64,000 nucleotides of DNA from Lewinellaceae bacterium. Its GTDB lineage: Bacteria > Bacteroidota > Bacteroidia > Chitinophagales > Saprospiraceae. The position numbers were made by a program, and so were the translations under genes. The DNA is taken from positions 310,001 to 374,000 of the forward strand of contig JACJYQ010000003.1 in the NCBI GenBank assembly GCA_020636025.1. Reading direction: 5' to 3'. This document shows, one piece after another, positions 19,188 through 27,905 of this stretch (within the stretch, counting starts at the first letter, position 1; every line of letters starts with the position of its first letter). The notes under the pieces are model-generated. The model did no database searches, was not told the DNA's origin, and saw only the letters and a program-made list of their open reading frames with translations.

Positions 19188-20379
19188 GGCTTTCCAAAGG
19201 TACAACCTGTCCGGAATAACAAATCACCGAAAAACCCGGCTGCTTACATTCAGCCAGTATTTTATCCAGCGGGCCATGTAAAGTTACATAGCCGTACTGG
19301 TCTGACTCATAAGCTTCCTCAATCTTTCCCAGCCTTGAAAAATCGAAATACTGTCCTTTTTTGAAGCTGACAAAGCACTTTTTTTGCACAGGCTGTATTT
19401 GATCAACAGTTACGATGTCTTTTTTATACTCGTACCTGTAATTGTATCGATAGGCTGAAATATCACTCAACACCGCCGAAGAGGTAGGATATCTCCCTGC
19501 TCCTTTCCCGTAAAAAAACTGCTCATCGGCCAATTCTCCACCAATCAAGACACCGTTGAATTCATTATCCGTGAGGCGCAGCGGATGGTATCTAGGCAGG
19601 AAGGTGGGCAGCACCGATGCTTCCTCCATGCTGCCGTCTTTGTTCACCCGGCAGGTGGCCAAAAGTTTGATCACCAGATTTTTTTCACGTGCATAATCAA
19701 GGTCGAACTTGGTGATCGAATTGATGCCTTTTACGCAGATGTCTTCGTCTCTGATCAACTTCCCGAAGGCGTGCAATATGATGATCTTCAACTTGTTTCG
19801 CGCATCTAGTCCACTCACATCGAGACTGGGATTACTCTCCGCAAAGCCAAGCTCCTGTGCTTTTAGTAATGCAGTTTCATATTCCAGCCCTTGCTTCGAC
19901 ATTTGCGTGAGGATGAAATTGGTAGAACCATTCACAATACCCGTAACGTGGGTTATCAGGTCATTGTCGAAATACTCTTCCAGATTTCTTATTATGGGCA
20001 CACTGCCACAAACGGCCGCTTCGTAAAGCAGGGAAACACCATTATTCCTGGCAACTTCCATCAATAGCGGCAGATTTGAAGCTACCATGCTTTTGTTGGC
20101 CGTTATGACGGATTTTCCTTTGTTCATGGCTTCCAATAAAATCTGGAGTGCCGCCACCGGGTCGTCAATGAGTTCCACAACAAGATCAATGGAAGGATCC
20201 TCCAAAATGTCACGGGCATCTGTGCTGAATAGGGAGGCTGATGCGTTTCGCTGTTTCTCCGGGTGTTTGATCACTATCTTGCTGATACAGGCATTTAACT
20301 GAGGCTTTCGGTTGAGCACCTGGTAGATCCCTTCCCCAACCAAACCAAATCCAAACAGCCCAATGTTTACGGTTTTCAT
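19090..20379 (-). CDS. hom: Homoserine dehydrogenase
   Basis: 429 residues. The NAD(P)-binding loop GFGLVG is at 10-15, and the homoserine dehydrogenase signature GLDARNKLKIIIL lies near 204-216. The enzyme reduces aspartate semialdehyde to homoserine, the branch point for methionine and threonine. It is monofunctional, with no aspartokinase domain. Its start overlaps the stop of the upstream trans-sulfuration gene by four bases (ATGA), so the two are translationally coupled and both lie under the SAM riboswitch. The C-terminal about 33 residues run over the signal peptide codons of the cyclase gene, which suggests loss of an earlier stop. Confidence 0.93.
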   Translation of the reverse strand: MKTVNIGLFGFGLVGEGIYQVLNRKPQLNACISKIVIKHPEKQRNASASLFSTDARDILEDPSIDLVVELIDDPVAALQILLEAMNKGKSVITANKSMVASNLPLLMEVARNNGVSLLYEAAVCGSVPIIRNLEEYFDNDLITHVTGIVNGSTNFILTQMSKQGLEYETALLKAQELGFAESNPSLDVSGLDARNKLKIIILHAFGKLIRDEDICVKGINSITKFDLDYAREKNLVIKLLATCRVNKDGSMEEASVLPTFLPRYHPLRLTDNEFNGVLIGGELADEQFFYGKGAGRYPTSSAVLSDISAYRYNYRYEYKKDIVTVDQIQPVQKKCFVSFKKGQYFDFSRLGKIEEAYESDQYGYVTLHGPLDKILAECKQPGFSVICYSGQVVPLESHENSPPIALDIPTDYRLGPTESANSGLFAVGI

Positions 20380-21548
20380 ACGGCAACCTCCTTTTTTTCT
20401 AGCTGTACAAGTTCCAGCGCCTGTTTTATGTCCTGAAGAAGGTCCCTTGGATCTTCAATGCCGCAAGAGAGTCGAATGAGGGAATCCTGCACGCCCGACA
20501 ACAATCTCTTTTCGCGGGGAATGGAAGCGTGAGTCATTTTGGATGGCTGGCAAACGAGGCTTTTCACGCCGCCCAGACTTTCCGCCAGTTTGAAATAACG
20601 GGTATTGGTCACAAACTTTTCCGCATTATCAGAGCTGTCCACTTTCAGACTAAATGAGATGATGCCACCGAAATATCCGTTTTGCTGGCGAGCAGCAATT
20701 TCATGGTTTTTGTGTGATTCTAATCCCGGGTAATGCACCTTGTCTACGGCTTCGTGTTTTTCCAGAAAGCGCGCGATTTGCCTGGCGGTATCGCATTGCC
20801 GTTTCACCCGGAGTTCCAATGTTTCTATTCCACGGATGGTGAGAAAGCAATCCCAGGGACCGAGAATACCTCCCGACGCATTTTGTATGAATTTGATTTG
20901 ATCGGAAAGTGCTTCTGTTTTGGTGATGACGAGTCCGGCCAATAAATCAGAGTGCCCTCCAAGATACTTGGTAGCGCTATGGATCACAATGTCGGCTCCG
21001 AGTGCAAGAGGTTTCTGGCACAGTGGACTGGCGAAAGTATTATCCACCACCAGCAGGGCATTGACTGATTTAGCTATTTTCGCAATGGTCTCTATGTCAC
21101 TGACCTTGAGGGTTGGGTTGGTAGGTGATTCCAGCCAGATCAGTTTTGTTTTATCATTTACATAGTCCAGGATGTTTTCGGCATCGGTTGTATCCACGTA
21201 ATGGATCTTGATCCCGAGTTTTTGGTAGACATGCGTAAACAAGCGATAGGCGCCACCGTAAATGTCATCCACGGCAATGATCTCATCGCCCGTGGAAAGA
21301 AGTTTGGCCACGGTATCGATGGCCGCCAAGCCGGTGGCAAAGGCAAAACCAGCGTGACCACCTTCCAGGATCGCCACAAGGTCTTCGAGTACTTTTCTGG
21401 TGGGGTTCCCGGTGCGGGCATAGTCGTAGCCTTTGTTTACACCGGGCTCTTCCTGCTCGTAGGTAGCTGTCTGGTATACGGGAACGGAAATGGAACCGGT
21501 GAGTTTGTCGACCGGAATGGCATGGAGGATTTCTGTGATACTGCTCAT
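20376..21548 (-). CDS. PLP-dependent trans-sulfuration enzyme (cystathionine gamma-synthase/lyase or O-acylhomoserine sulfhydrylase type)
   Basis: 390 residues from ATG 21548; a longer in-frame start at 21602 would run into the riboswitch terminator. Cys/Met metabolism fold type I features are clear: YARTGNPT near 43-50, the pyridoxal-phosphate lysine K194 in IHSATKYLGGHSD, and SLGGVKSLVCQP near the C terminus. Members exchange the gamma substituent of O-acylhomoserine for cysteine or sulfide, or cleave cystathionine. The SAM riboswitch upstream and homoserine dehydrogenase downstream favour the biosynthetic direction towards methionine. The exact reaction is not resolved by sequence. Confidence 0.9.
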   Translation of the reverse strand: MSSITEILHAIPVDKLTGSISVPVYQTATYEQEEPGVNKGYDYARTGNPTRKVLEDLVAILEGGHAGFAFATGLAAIDTVAKLLSTGDEIIAVDDIYGGAYRLFTHVYQKLGIKIHYVDTTDAENILDYVNDKTKLIWLESPTNPTLKVSDIETIAKIAKSVNALLVVDNTFASPLCQKPLALGADIVIHSATKYLGGHSDLLAGLVITKTEALSDQIKFIQNASGGILGPWDCFLTIRGIETLELRVKRQCDTARQIARFLEKHEAVDKVHYPGLESHKNHEIAARQQNGYFGGIISFSLKVDSSDNAEKFVTNTRYFKLAESLGGVKSLVCQPSKMTHASIPREKRLLSGVQDSLIRLSCGIEDPRDLLQDIKQALELVQLEKKEVAV

Positions 21549-21603
21549 GAATAAAAAGTTTAAGAAGTAAAACTTATCGCGAGCAGCTTCAGGAAGGGCC
21601 AAT

Positions 21604-21640
21604 AAAAAAGGCTCTCCTGATAAGCAGAAGAGCCTTTTTT
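21604..21640 (-). terminator. Rho-independent terminator controlled by the SAM riboswitch
   Basis: Read on the minus strand, the stem GGCTCTTCT (21634-21626) pairs with AGGAGAGCC (21618-21610) with one G-U, and six U residues follow (21609-21604). The 7-base loop GCTTATC contains CTTATC, complementary to GATAAG in the 3' strand of riboswitch helix P1 (21687-21682). The two pairings are mutually exclusive, so this is the expression platform: with SAM bound P1 forms and the terminator folds; without SAM the antiterminator wins. Confidence 0.85.
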
Positions 21641-21679
21641 AATTCCGTGTGAAACCGGAAAAATGTCTGGACTGTTTCT

Positions 21680-21783
21680 CTCTTATCTTTCCCGTTTAAC
21701 CGGGATGGAAGTAGCACCGTTCCTCGAAGGATGGTTGCTAAAGCGTCATCGGGCCATATCCCTCAGCTTTTCTTGATAAGTCA
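21680..21783 (-). promoter_or_regulatory. SAM-I (S-box) riboswitch aptamer
   Basis: On the minus strand the leader reads CTTATCAAGAAAAGCTGAG, then GGATATGGCCCGATGACGC, TTAGCAACC, CGGTGCTACTTCCATCC and AAGATAAGAG. These are the conserved pieces of the SAM-I aptamer: P1 (CTTATC/GATAAG), the GAGGGA kink-turn region, CCCGATGA, GCAACC and GGTGCTA. The aptamer is followed by a terminator and the methionine-branch operon. Binding of S-adenosylmethionine should switch the operon off. Variation from the consensus is minor. Confidence 0.93.
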
Positions 21784-22026
21784 ATCTGTTAAAGAAAATT
21801 AGACCGCGAAGGTAAGGGCATAAAATTCGAACAGGCAAATTTTTGTTTGTTAAATTTGGAAACAAAAAAGAAACAGCAATTAAAAAACACTGTATATCAG
21901 TTAATTACAAAACGACTTGTTAGGCTTTATTCTCTAAAAAAATGTAGAACCAGATGTGCCGGTAATACTAATAAGCGTCTGGTTTGAGTTCGAAAACAGA
22001 AAAATCAGTGTTATCCCTAAATCCGT

Positions 22027-23550
22027 TTAATCTGTGATCAACAGCTCCGACACATACTTCCTGGTAACATTCAGCGCCCGGAGCTCATTTTTCTTTTTGG
22101 CTGAATGGGCTTCCATTCTTTTCAGCACATTTTTCAGCACCTTGATGGCATCGATTATGTAAGGACCCTTGTTCAGCATGACGCATTCGGCCTGAGCGCC
22201 GTGTGCAGCATCGCTTATTTCGGAGCGAGTTGGAATACCGGTTTTTGCGAGGTTATCCAGTACCTGAGTGGCCCAGATTACAGGAATATGGGCCGCTTCA
22301 CAGAGCCAGAGTATTTCTTCCTGAACCTCCGAAATGCGTTCAAAACCGATTTCCACGGCCAGATCACCGCGGGCGATCATGACCCCGATTTTGTTTCGTT
22401 TCATGCCTTCGAGGAGTATCTCGGGCAAATTTTCAAAGGCCTCGCGGTTTTCAATTTTGAACACAACCCCGAGGTTGCCGGCATTGTTTTTTGCCAGTTC
22501 GGTGTACAGCTTCCTGACATCCGTTCCCGACCGCACAAAAGAGTACCCAACGATATCTGCATGCTTACACACAAAGGGAAGGTTCTCCAAATCGCTTTTG
22601 GTAAGTGCCGGCAGGTGAAGTACCGTATTGGGCAGGTTTATCCCTTTTTCCGAACCGATTTTTGCTTTGTGGCATTCGGTGATTTCCAGTTCTGCACTTT
22701 TCTCTTTTTTAGAAAGCACACGGGCACTGATCATGCCGTCGTCAAAAAGAACGGAATCCCCAATCTGCACAGCATCTATTATTTCCGGGAGCAAGACACC
22801 CACTTCTGCGAGTTGCGTTTGTCTGTTATGCTTATCGAATTTTGATTTTTTACCAGTCGTTTTCTTTTTGGTAAGGATGATATGGTCACCCACTTTAATG
22901 GCAATGCTGCGCTTCATCTTGCCGTTCTTTTTGGGAATTTCTATACCGGCGGTACGGATCTTTGGTCCGGAAAGGTCCATATAGATCTTTATGTTCCGAC
23001 CGGTTTCTTTTTGTACTTTATGTAGCATGGTAACCATTTTCTGCCACATTTCCAGGTTGCCGTGACTTAGGTTGATTCTGGCAATTTCCATCCCTTGTAA
23101 GGCCATATCCAGCACAAGTTGCTTGTCTTCGGCTGCTTCATCCGGGAGGGTGACCATGATCTTGGTGTCGTGGATCTTCTGGCTTTCGTTGAACAGGTTG
23201 TTGGTGTGTGATTTTAGCAATTCCCGACTGTTGTGGTATCCGATGATCTTTACGCCGGATTTTGGCTGAAAGGCCTTGCCTTGTATCAGATTCAGGTTCC
23301 GCACTACATTGTACAAATTGCTAAAAACATACCCTTCTGCCGTTCGCAGGGACGAAACACCAATATCCGAGAGCGTTTCGTGGTAGGCTCTCAGGTCAAA
23401 ACTTCGAAGGATCAGGTATCGGTACAGATTCTTGGCGCTGAGTGAATAGTCTTTGTGTACATGAAACACCTTTGACTTGATGACAGACTCTTTATCAATA
23501 AGAATTTGCAGGATACCGGCCAGTTCCTTTTCAATTTGCTCGATGCTCAT
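22027..23550 (-). CDS. Atypical pyruvate kinase-family protein with N-terminal extension and no C-terminal domain
   Basis: 507 residues from ATG 23550; a TTG 30 bases upstream is also possible. After a unique about 135-residue helical N-terminal extension comes a pyruvate kinase barrel: GMEIARINLSHGN (phosphate-binding Arg), VVFKIENREAF (catalytic Lys and metal Glu), MIARGDLAVEI (metal Asp) and PVIWATQVLDNL with TRSEISDAA. The chain then ends, so the allosteric PK_C domain of classical enzymes is absent. All barrel catalytic motifs look intact, so it could transfer phosphate between phosphoenolpyruvate and ADP, but without the usual allostery. A housekeeping pyruvate kinase may be elsewhere. 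The gene is monocistronic in appearance. Confidence 0.85.
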   Translation of the reverse strand: MSIEQIEKELAGILQILIDKESVIKSKVFHVHKDYSLSAKNLYRYLILRSFDLRAYHETLSDIGVSSLRTAEGYVFSNLYNVVRNLNLIQGKAFQPKSGVKIIGYHNSRELLKSHTNNLFNESQKIHDTKIMVTLPDEAAEDKQLVLDMALQGMEIARINLSHGNLEMWQKMVTMLHKVQKETGRNIKIYMDLSGPKIRTAGIEIPKKNGKMKRSIAIKVGDHIILTKKKTTGKKSKFDKHNRQTQLAEVGVLLPEIIDAVQIGDSVLFDDGMISARVLSKKEKSAELEITECHKAKIGSEKGINLPNTVLHLPALTKSDLENLPFVCKHADIVGYSFVRSGTDVRKLYTELAKNNAGNLGVVFKIENREAFENLPEILLEGMKRNKIGVMIARGDLAVEIGFERISEVQEEILWLCEAAHIPVIWATQVLDNLAKTGIPTRSEISDAAHGAQAECVMLNKGPYIIDAIKVLKNVLKRMEAHSAKKKNELRALNVTRKYVSELLITD

Positions 23551-23667
23551 TTTGTACAATTTGGCATTATTGGAAAGCAAAGGAAAGGTACAGACAAGTT
23601 GTTGCGTGATAAAGTATTTTTGTCAGGGTTGGCGGTGTTTTAGGTCACTTGGTCATGCTTGTTGATT

Positions 23668-23769
23668 ATACTTCACGCTGTTTGGTTTTGCAAATCGCCT
23701 GCGGCTAAATCATTGATTAACAGCGTTCAGTATGACAAATGTTTTCACAACCACTTTGCGGTGGCTATA
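23668..23769 (+). repeat. 102-bp dispersed element, copy A
   Basis: One of four copies in the window (others at 43845, 48984 and 54029). It begins ATACTTCACGCTGTT and about 55 bases later has AACAGCGTTCAGTAT, an imperfect 15-bp inverted repeat (13 of 15). GTGTTTTCACAACCAC and GCGGTGGCTATA complete it. In this copy the fourth base of the GTGTTTT block differs (AATGTTTT). It lies 16 bases beyond the stop of the PIN toxin gene on the minus strand. Confidence 0.85.
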
Positions 23770-23785
23770 GATTATTCAAACATGT

Positions 23786-24196
23786 TCATAAGGCAGCTAA
23801 AAACTCAGTTGGAGTTTGTACGGGGAGCTTGCTTTTTGAAAAATCCTTTACATTTCTTGTTAATATAAATTCAATCTGATTCTCTTCAGCACAATAATAT
23901 TGAATACCATCCTCAAAATCTTTAAATTCAGAATATGCTGCTTTTTCTACGATCAGTTTATTTACTGAAAGGACATCAGTTATTTTAAGTAAGCTCTTTA
24001 TTTTTTCTCTTGCAATTGCTTTGCCTTCAATACGGGAAACGAGATAATGAATATTACTCAAACACAATGATGAAATATAAATCTCTATAATTTTTCGATA
24101 TCCATACTCCATTACTTTCATAGAATTTAAAGAATGAGGATCTCTATTAGTTAGGAAATCGATTAAAACATCTGTATCTACGAATACCTTTTTCAT
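23786..24196 (-). CDS. PIN-domain toxin (VapC-like)
   Basis: 136 residues. The N terminus KKVFVDTDVLIDFLTNRD holds the first PIN aspartates (D8, D13), and a later EFKDFEDGIQYYCA holds the second acidic cluster, followed by ILTRNVKDF. PIN toxins of VapC type cut RNA, often initiator tRNA or ribosomal RNA, using Mg2+ held by these acids. The start overlaps the stop of the partner antitoxin by four bases, the usual arrangement. The gene is AT-rich relative to its neighbours, which fits mobility of such modules. A 102-bp repeat lies just beyond its stop. Confidence 0.88.
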   Translation of the reverse strand: MKKVFVDTDVLIDFLTNRDPHSLNSMKVMEYGYRKIIEIYISSLCLSNIHYLVSRIEGKAIAREKIKSLLKITDVLSVNKLIVEKAAYSEFKDFEDGIQYYCAEENQIEFILTRNVKDFSKSKLPVQTPTEFLAAL

Positions 24197-24453
24197 CTGA
24201 GATATTTTTTTGCCAATTCCTCTTCCAGTATCACTTTGTAATCTACATCATCAGGTAAACTTTTTACCGATCCCCACAAAGAATTTACCAATGGACTTAT
24301 CTCCAGGCTTTTATCGTGTTTTGCATTGGAATGAACCAAGGTTTTCAGGTATTCTTCAATGATATTTGACAAGCTTCTTCCTTTTGAATGAGCATATTTC
24401 TTTGCTTCTTCAATAATTTGCTTGTCAACCGTTAATGTTAATTTGGTACTCAT
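24193..24453 (-). CDS. DUF6364/ribbon-helix-helix-like antitoxin
   Basis: 86 residues beginning with TKLTLTVDKQIIEEAKKYA and GRSLSNIIEEYLKTL, the pattern of the DUF6364 antitoxin family paired with PIN toxins. The N-terminal beta strand and two helices are expected to dimerise and bind the promoter; the C-terminal half (about 50-86) should wrap the toxin. It is first in the module, with a four-base overlap into the toxin gene. Upstream sequence includes short AT-rich inverted words (ATACGTGTAG / CTACACGAAAC) that may be its operator. Confidence 0.85.
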   Translation of the reverse strand: MSTKLTLTVDKQIIEEAKKYAHSKGRSLSNIIEEYLKTLVHSNAKHDKSLEISPLVNSLWGSVKSLPDDVDYKVILEEELAKKYLR

Positions 24454-24602
24454 ACCTTAATACGTGTAGATTTAAATGCAAATATACGTGTTTCGTGTAG
24501 CTGTTGCAACTGTTTTATATCTATTAACCATACAAAAGCCTTTTTTTGCAATGGTGTAACCTATACGAGCGTGTTAATACCAAAGATCAATATAAAGTGT
24601 GT

Positions 24603-25271
24603 CTATATCCGAACTTCAACTCCGAAGTAAATATTGGACAGGTTCAGGTTTAGTCCAAATGAATCAAAATGCTGTTTCGACTCGCTCCCATCTGTTTTAG
24701 AATTGCCAATCATGTAATAAAGTCCACCCGTTCTGATGGTTGCTCTTAATCGTTCATTGATGTCATATAACAAGCCTGCTCCTATATTTAATTCAAATAT
24801 GTTCGTCTGATTATCCCAGACAACTTGCGCATCCTGTATTTCCTTGCTTTGAATCATATTATAAGACAAGGCAGGTTGCAGATAAAAATTGAATGCTTTG
24901 TCGGGGGTAAAACCATATCGGCCAAACAGTCCGACGCCGTATTCATTAACCTTGCGTTCAAGGTCAACCGTTCCAACTTGTCCTATGATGGTTGTTTTAC
25001 CATAATCACTATTTCGAATGCCATACAATAGGTCAATTCCTGCCAGAAAATGTTTGTTGAGTTGGCGGCCAATGTATGGGTTGAAACCAAAGCTAATATA
25101 TTTGTTATCGTTATTTCCTGCAAAGCTGTTTCCACTTGCCGGTTGAGAATTATTTTGCACATTAAAATTTATATATCCTCCTGAAACAAATTTTCGTGTT
25201 TCAGAATCCTCTTGTGCCTGGAGAAATTGACCGAATGCGAAACACAGCATAAGTAGTGTTAGATTTTTCAT
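24603..25271 (-). CDS. Outer-membrane beta-barrel protein
   Basis: 222 residues with a signal peptide (MKNLTLLMLCFAFGQFLQAQ). The rest is alternating hydrophobic/polar strands with aromatic girdle residues, for example ISFGFNPYIGRQL, YGVGLFGRYGF and INFNVQN, ending in YFGVEVRI, which has the pattern of a terminal barrel strand. This is the OmpA/OmpW-like small barrel type common in Bacteroidota. Function is unknown. It lies 37 bases downstream of the choice-of-anchor B gene on the same strand and may be cotranscribed with it. Confidence 0.8.
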   Translation of the reverse strand: MKNLTLLMLCFAFGQFLQAQEDSETRKFVSGGYINFNVQNNSQPASGNSFAGNNDNKYISFGFNPYIGRQLNKHFLAGIDLLYGIRNSDYGKTTIIGQVGTVDLERKVNEYGVGLFGRYGFTPDKAFNFYLQPALSYNMIQSKEIQDAQVVWDNQTNIFELNIGAGLLYDINERLRATIRTGGLYYMIGNSKTDGSESKQHFDSFGLNLNLSNIYFGVEVRI

Positions 25272-25308
25272 AGGTAGGTGTTTATTGGTGAATTAGTATG
25301 ATAAAACT

Positions 25309-27684
25309 TCATTGAGTTTTAATAATCCTAACAACGCCATTTCTGCCGCACTCGCTGCTAGCAGTCACCATATACACACCCGGAGTCAAAGATTCACCGA
25401 TGCTAATTTCTCCGTTTCTGTACGCTGTTGTTTTACTTTCAACAACTCTCCCCAATAAATCATACACCAAAAGCCGACTGCCAGGTGCAAGATTGTCAAA
25501 CTGAATGCGACAGCTTTCCACAAAGGGGTTTGGGCTGGCGAGGAGTGAAACCGAAATACCTGGTTCATGTGCGGACAGGGTTTCATCTTCTACTTTGAAA
25601 TTGTCGAACGCCACGCGGAAGTAACTTTGGGAATTACCCTGTACGCCTTTTTTGGCTTTGATCCTGAATCTCGTATGAGGGGTTAACGGCACATAGTCCG
25701 CAACATAGAAGCTGAAGTTTTTCCATTCTCCTCCATGAGTCGGAAAAGCGGCAATTCTTTGGTCGCCCGGACCGCTATTTAGGTATATAAACACACTGTC
25801 TGTAAGCGGCTCTCCCGGTGTTTCCAGTGCAAATGCGGAATAGTCGAAACTTATCCTTGGATTATTAAGGTTGCTCAGGTCCATTTTAGGGCTGCGTAAC
25901 CAGGTGCTGTCCTTAACATAATTTCCCAGGTAATTATCATAGTTCCCGGTAATAAAGCATAAATCATCGATGTCCTGTGGCACATCAGTTTCAGGAGCGT
26001 TAGGTGCTCCCAAAACTTCATTTGAAATAGGTTTTGCCTTTACCCATCCTCCAATGTAAGACTGCAAAGGATTTATATCCCATCCAAAGTCAAATCCCTG
26101 AACGAATGGGTCTTCATACCCTTTTTCAATGAATAAATTCAGGGGTGCGGTTCCATCTATAAGGTAATCCTCAAAGTACTGGAAACGATATCCCCATTGC
26201 CCGATATAAATGTCGTAATGTCCTGCATAAAGATCAGGAAATTCAAATGTACCATCTGACAGGCTGTATGTTTCTATTGTCTCGTACTCGCCCACTATCC
26301 TGATTTTTATATCCTCCAGGGGGCTACCGTCTGCTGCACTTATGGTATTTCCAGCGAAGGATAGCTTAGGCGCCGGAATCAGGGATACGGTCAGATTTTG
26401 GACATTACCCAAAGTCAAATTAACCGTAATGATTTGTGGGAAATAACCCTGCTTTGAAACCCTCAAATCGAATGTTCCGGATTCGGCCAAGGCCATTTTA
26501 AAAAGCCCGTTCCCATTGCTTAAATCGGATGATATTGGCTGACCCAGCAGCTCAACCGTTGCACCTGCAACCGGGTTAAACGTGCTGGCATTGATGATTT
26601 TGCCTTCGAGATAGGCAGCTTCTGTGTAATGAGGGGTGAGAATAACTATTTCGGAGCTGTCAAAGTTGAGTTCATTGGTTGCAATGATGTTCTTTGAGGG
26701 TAGAAAAGGGTAAATTGCATAGCAGCCATACAGGTCGAGTTTGTCAGTTTCGGGATATGTATCATATTTTCCCGTAACAGCAAGATTGTCGGGCCGCTCG
26801 GCATTAATGATGGCCAGACCTTCCATGTGTAAAGCGCCAATGACATGCTGCCCGAATGCATACACGTTTATCATGTGGTTTTTGGAATCAGGCGTCGCTT
26901 TGATCATGTCTAATAATTCGGGATTCAAAGGATCGCTAACATCAAAGGTTCGCAACTCGGGACTGGACATACTGGACATGAACAGCAGTTTCCGGTCTTC
27001 GGAAAGCCAGCAATTGTGTCCATTGCTGCCATATCCATCATAACCAAGGGTGATTGGATTGCTTTTGTCACTTACATCAATGATATACAAACCGGTAGTT
27101 GCTGCCAGATACATCGTATCATTGTCAATATAAGCATCGTGTCCTACAATTTGATTATAGGTAGCCACATAAGTTGGACGATATGGATCAGGTTTTAGAT
27201 CATAGACCAAAGTGCCTGTAATGTTGCTGTGAAACAGGTATAAAAAACCTTTCTTTTGATCAACCTCCAAATGCCAGGCGCTCTTCAATTGAACACCATG
27301 CGCTTCGTATTCCGTAAATAAATAAGCCGGCAGACTATCATTTGGTAAAGCATTGAGATCGACGATCCAGATGCCAAACAAAGAGTCGGAAGACTTTGGG
27401 ATCTGGCCTACGTAAGCAACATTTTCGTACATACGCACATCACGGGAAGAGCCACCCGGCATTTCCACTTTATTGACGATTTCAGGGGCTTCCGGATCGG
27501 TTACATTTACAATAGTGAGCCTCTCATTATTCCCAACCAGGGCATATTCGAAAGTGCCATCGGTATATCCCCAAATCCCTGTCATGCCAGGGCCAGGGAT
27601 ATGAATTTTAGAGCGAAAATCTATGTTTTGGGCGTTACACAGGGTATAGAAAAAGAGTAAGGAAAAAGGTAAAAAGAGTCTCAT
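25309..27684 (-). CDS. Choice-of-anchor B family surface protein with T9SS type A sorting domain
   Basis: 791 residues. A signal peptide (ends LCNAQ) is followed by a beta-propeller-like region (about 20-360) with GIWGYTDGTFEYALVG and repeated IVDLN/IIDVSD strands, the choice-of-anchor B architecture. Next are two carboxypeptidase-regulatory-like beta-sandwich repeats (about 365-540; VAGATVELLG, DIKIRIVGEY), a jelly-roll-like region with ISFDYSAFALET, and a type A C-terminal sorting domain (SPNPFVESC to VVRIIKTQ). The protein should be exported by Sec and anchored at the surface by T9SS. Ligand or catalytic activity is not apparent. Confidence 0.88.
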   Translation of the reverse strand: MRLFLPFSLLFFYTLCNAQNIDFRSKIHIPGPGMTGIWGYTDGTFEYALVGNNERLTIVNVTDPEAPEIVNKVEMPGGSSRDVRMYENVAYVGQIPKSSDSLFGIWIVDLNALPNDSLPAYLFTEYEAHGVQLKSAWHLEVDQKKGFLYLFHSNITGTLVYDLKPDPYRPTYVATYNQIVGHDAYIDNDTMYLAATTGLYIIDVSDKSNPITLGYDGYGSNGHNCWLSEDRKLLFMSSMSSPELRTFDVSDPLNPELLDMIKATPDSKNHMINVYAFGQHVIGALHMEGLAIINAERPDNLAVTGKYDTYPETDKLDLYGCYAIYPFLPSKNIIATNELNFDSSEIVILTPHYTEAAYLEGKIINASTFNPVAGATVELLGQPISSDLSNGNGLFKMALAESGTFDLRVSKQGYFPQIITVNLTLGNVQNLTVSLIPAPKLSFAGNTISAADGSPLEDIKIRIVGEYETIETYSLSDGTFEFPDLYAGHYDIYIGQWGYRFQYFEDYLIDGTAPLNLFIEKGYEDPFVQGFDFGWDINPLQSYIGGWVKAKPISNEVLGAPNAPETDVPQDIDDLCFITGNYDNYLGNYVKDSTWLRSPKMDLSNLNNPRISFDYSAFALETPGEPLTDSVFIYLNSGPGDQRIAAFPTHGGEWKNFSFYVADYVPLTPHTRFRIKAKKGVQGNSQSYFRVAFDNFKVEDETLSAHEPGISVSLLASPNPFVESCRIQFDNLAPGSRLLVYDLLGRVVESKTTAYRNGEISIGESLTPGVYMVTASSECGRNGVVRIIKTQ

Positions 27685-27905
27685 GATGAATAGAGGTTAA
27701 GGTGTAATGAATACAATGAAGAATAACTGTTTTCTCATTAACAGCACAAAGGTCGGAGCCGAACTCAGTAATTTTTGTAACACTTTTTAATCGAAATTCC
27801 GCTTTGGGCAATTCGATTAGGGTAGTGACGTCCAGCTAAATCAGCATTTTGTATGAGCACACATCTCTTAAATTATCCTAACTTGCCACTCAATCAACCG
27901 ATTTT

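Noticed and set aside
23668..23769. The 102-bp element as a simple intrinsic terminator
   Set aside because: There is no T-run after a stem and near-identical sequence over 102 bp at four sites; simple terminators would not be so conserved outside the stem.
25309..27684. A second protein in the alternative frames of the choice-of-anchor B gene
   Set aside because: Frames are short and fully contained in the gene with signal peptide and T9SS tail.
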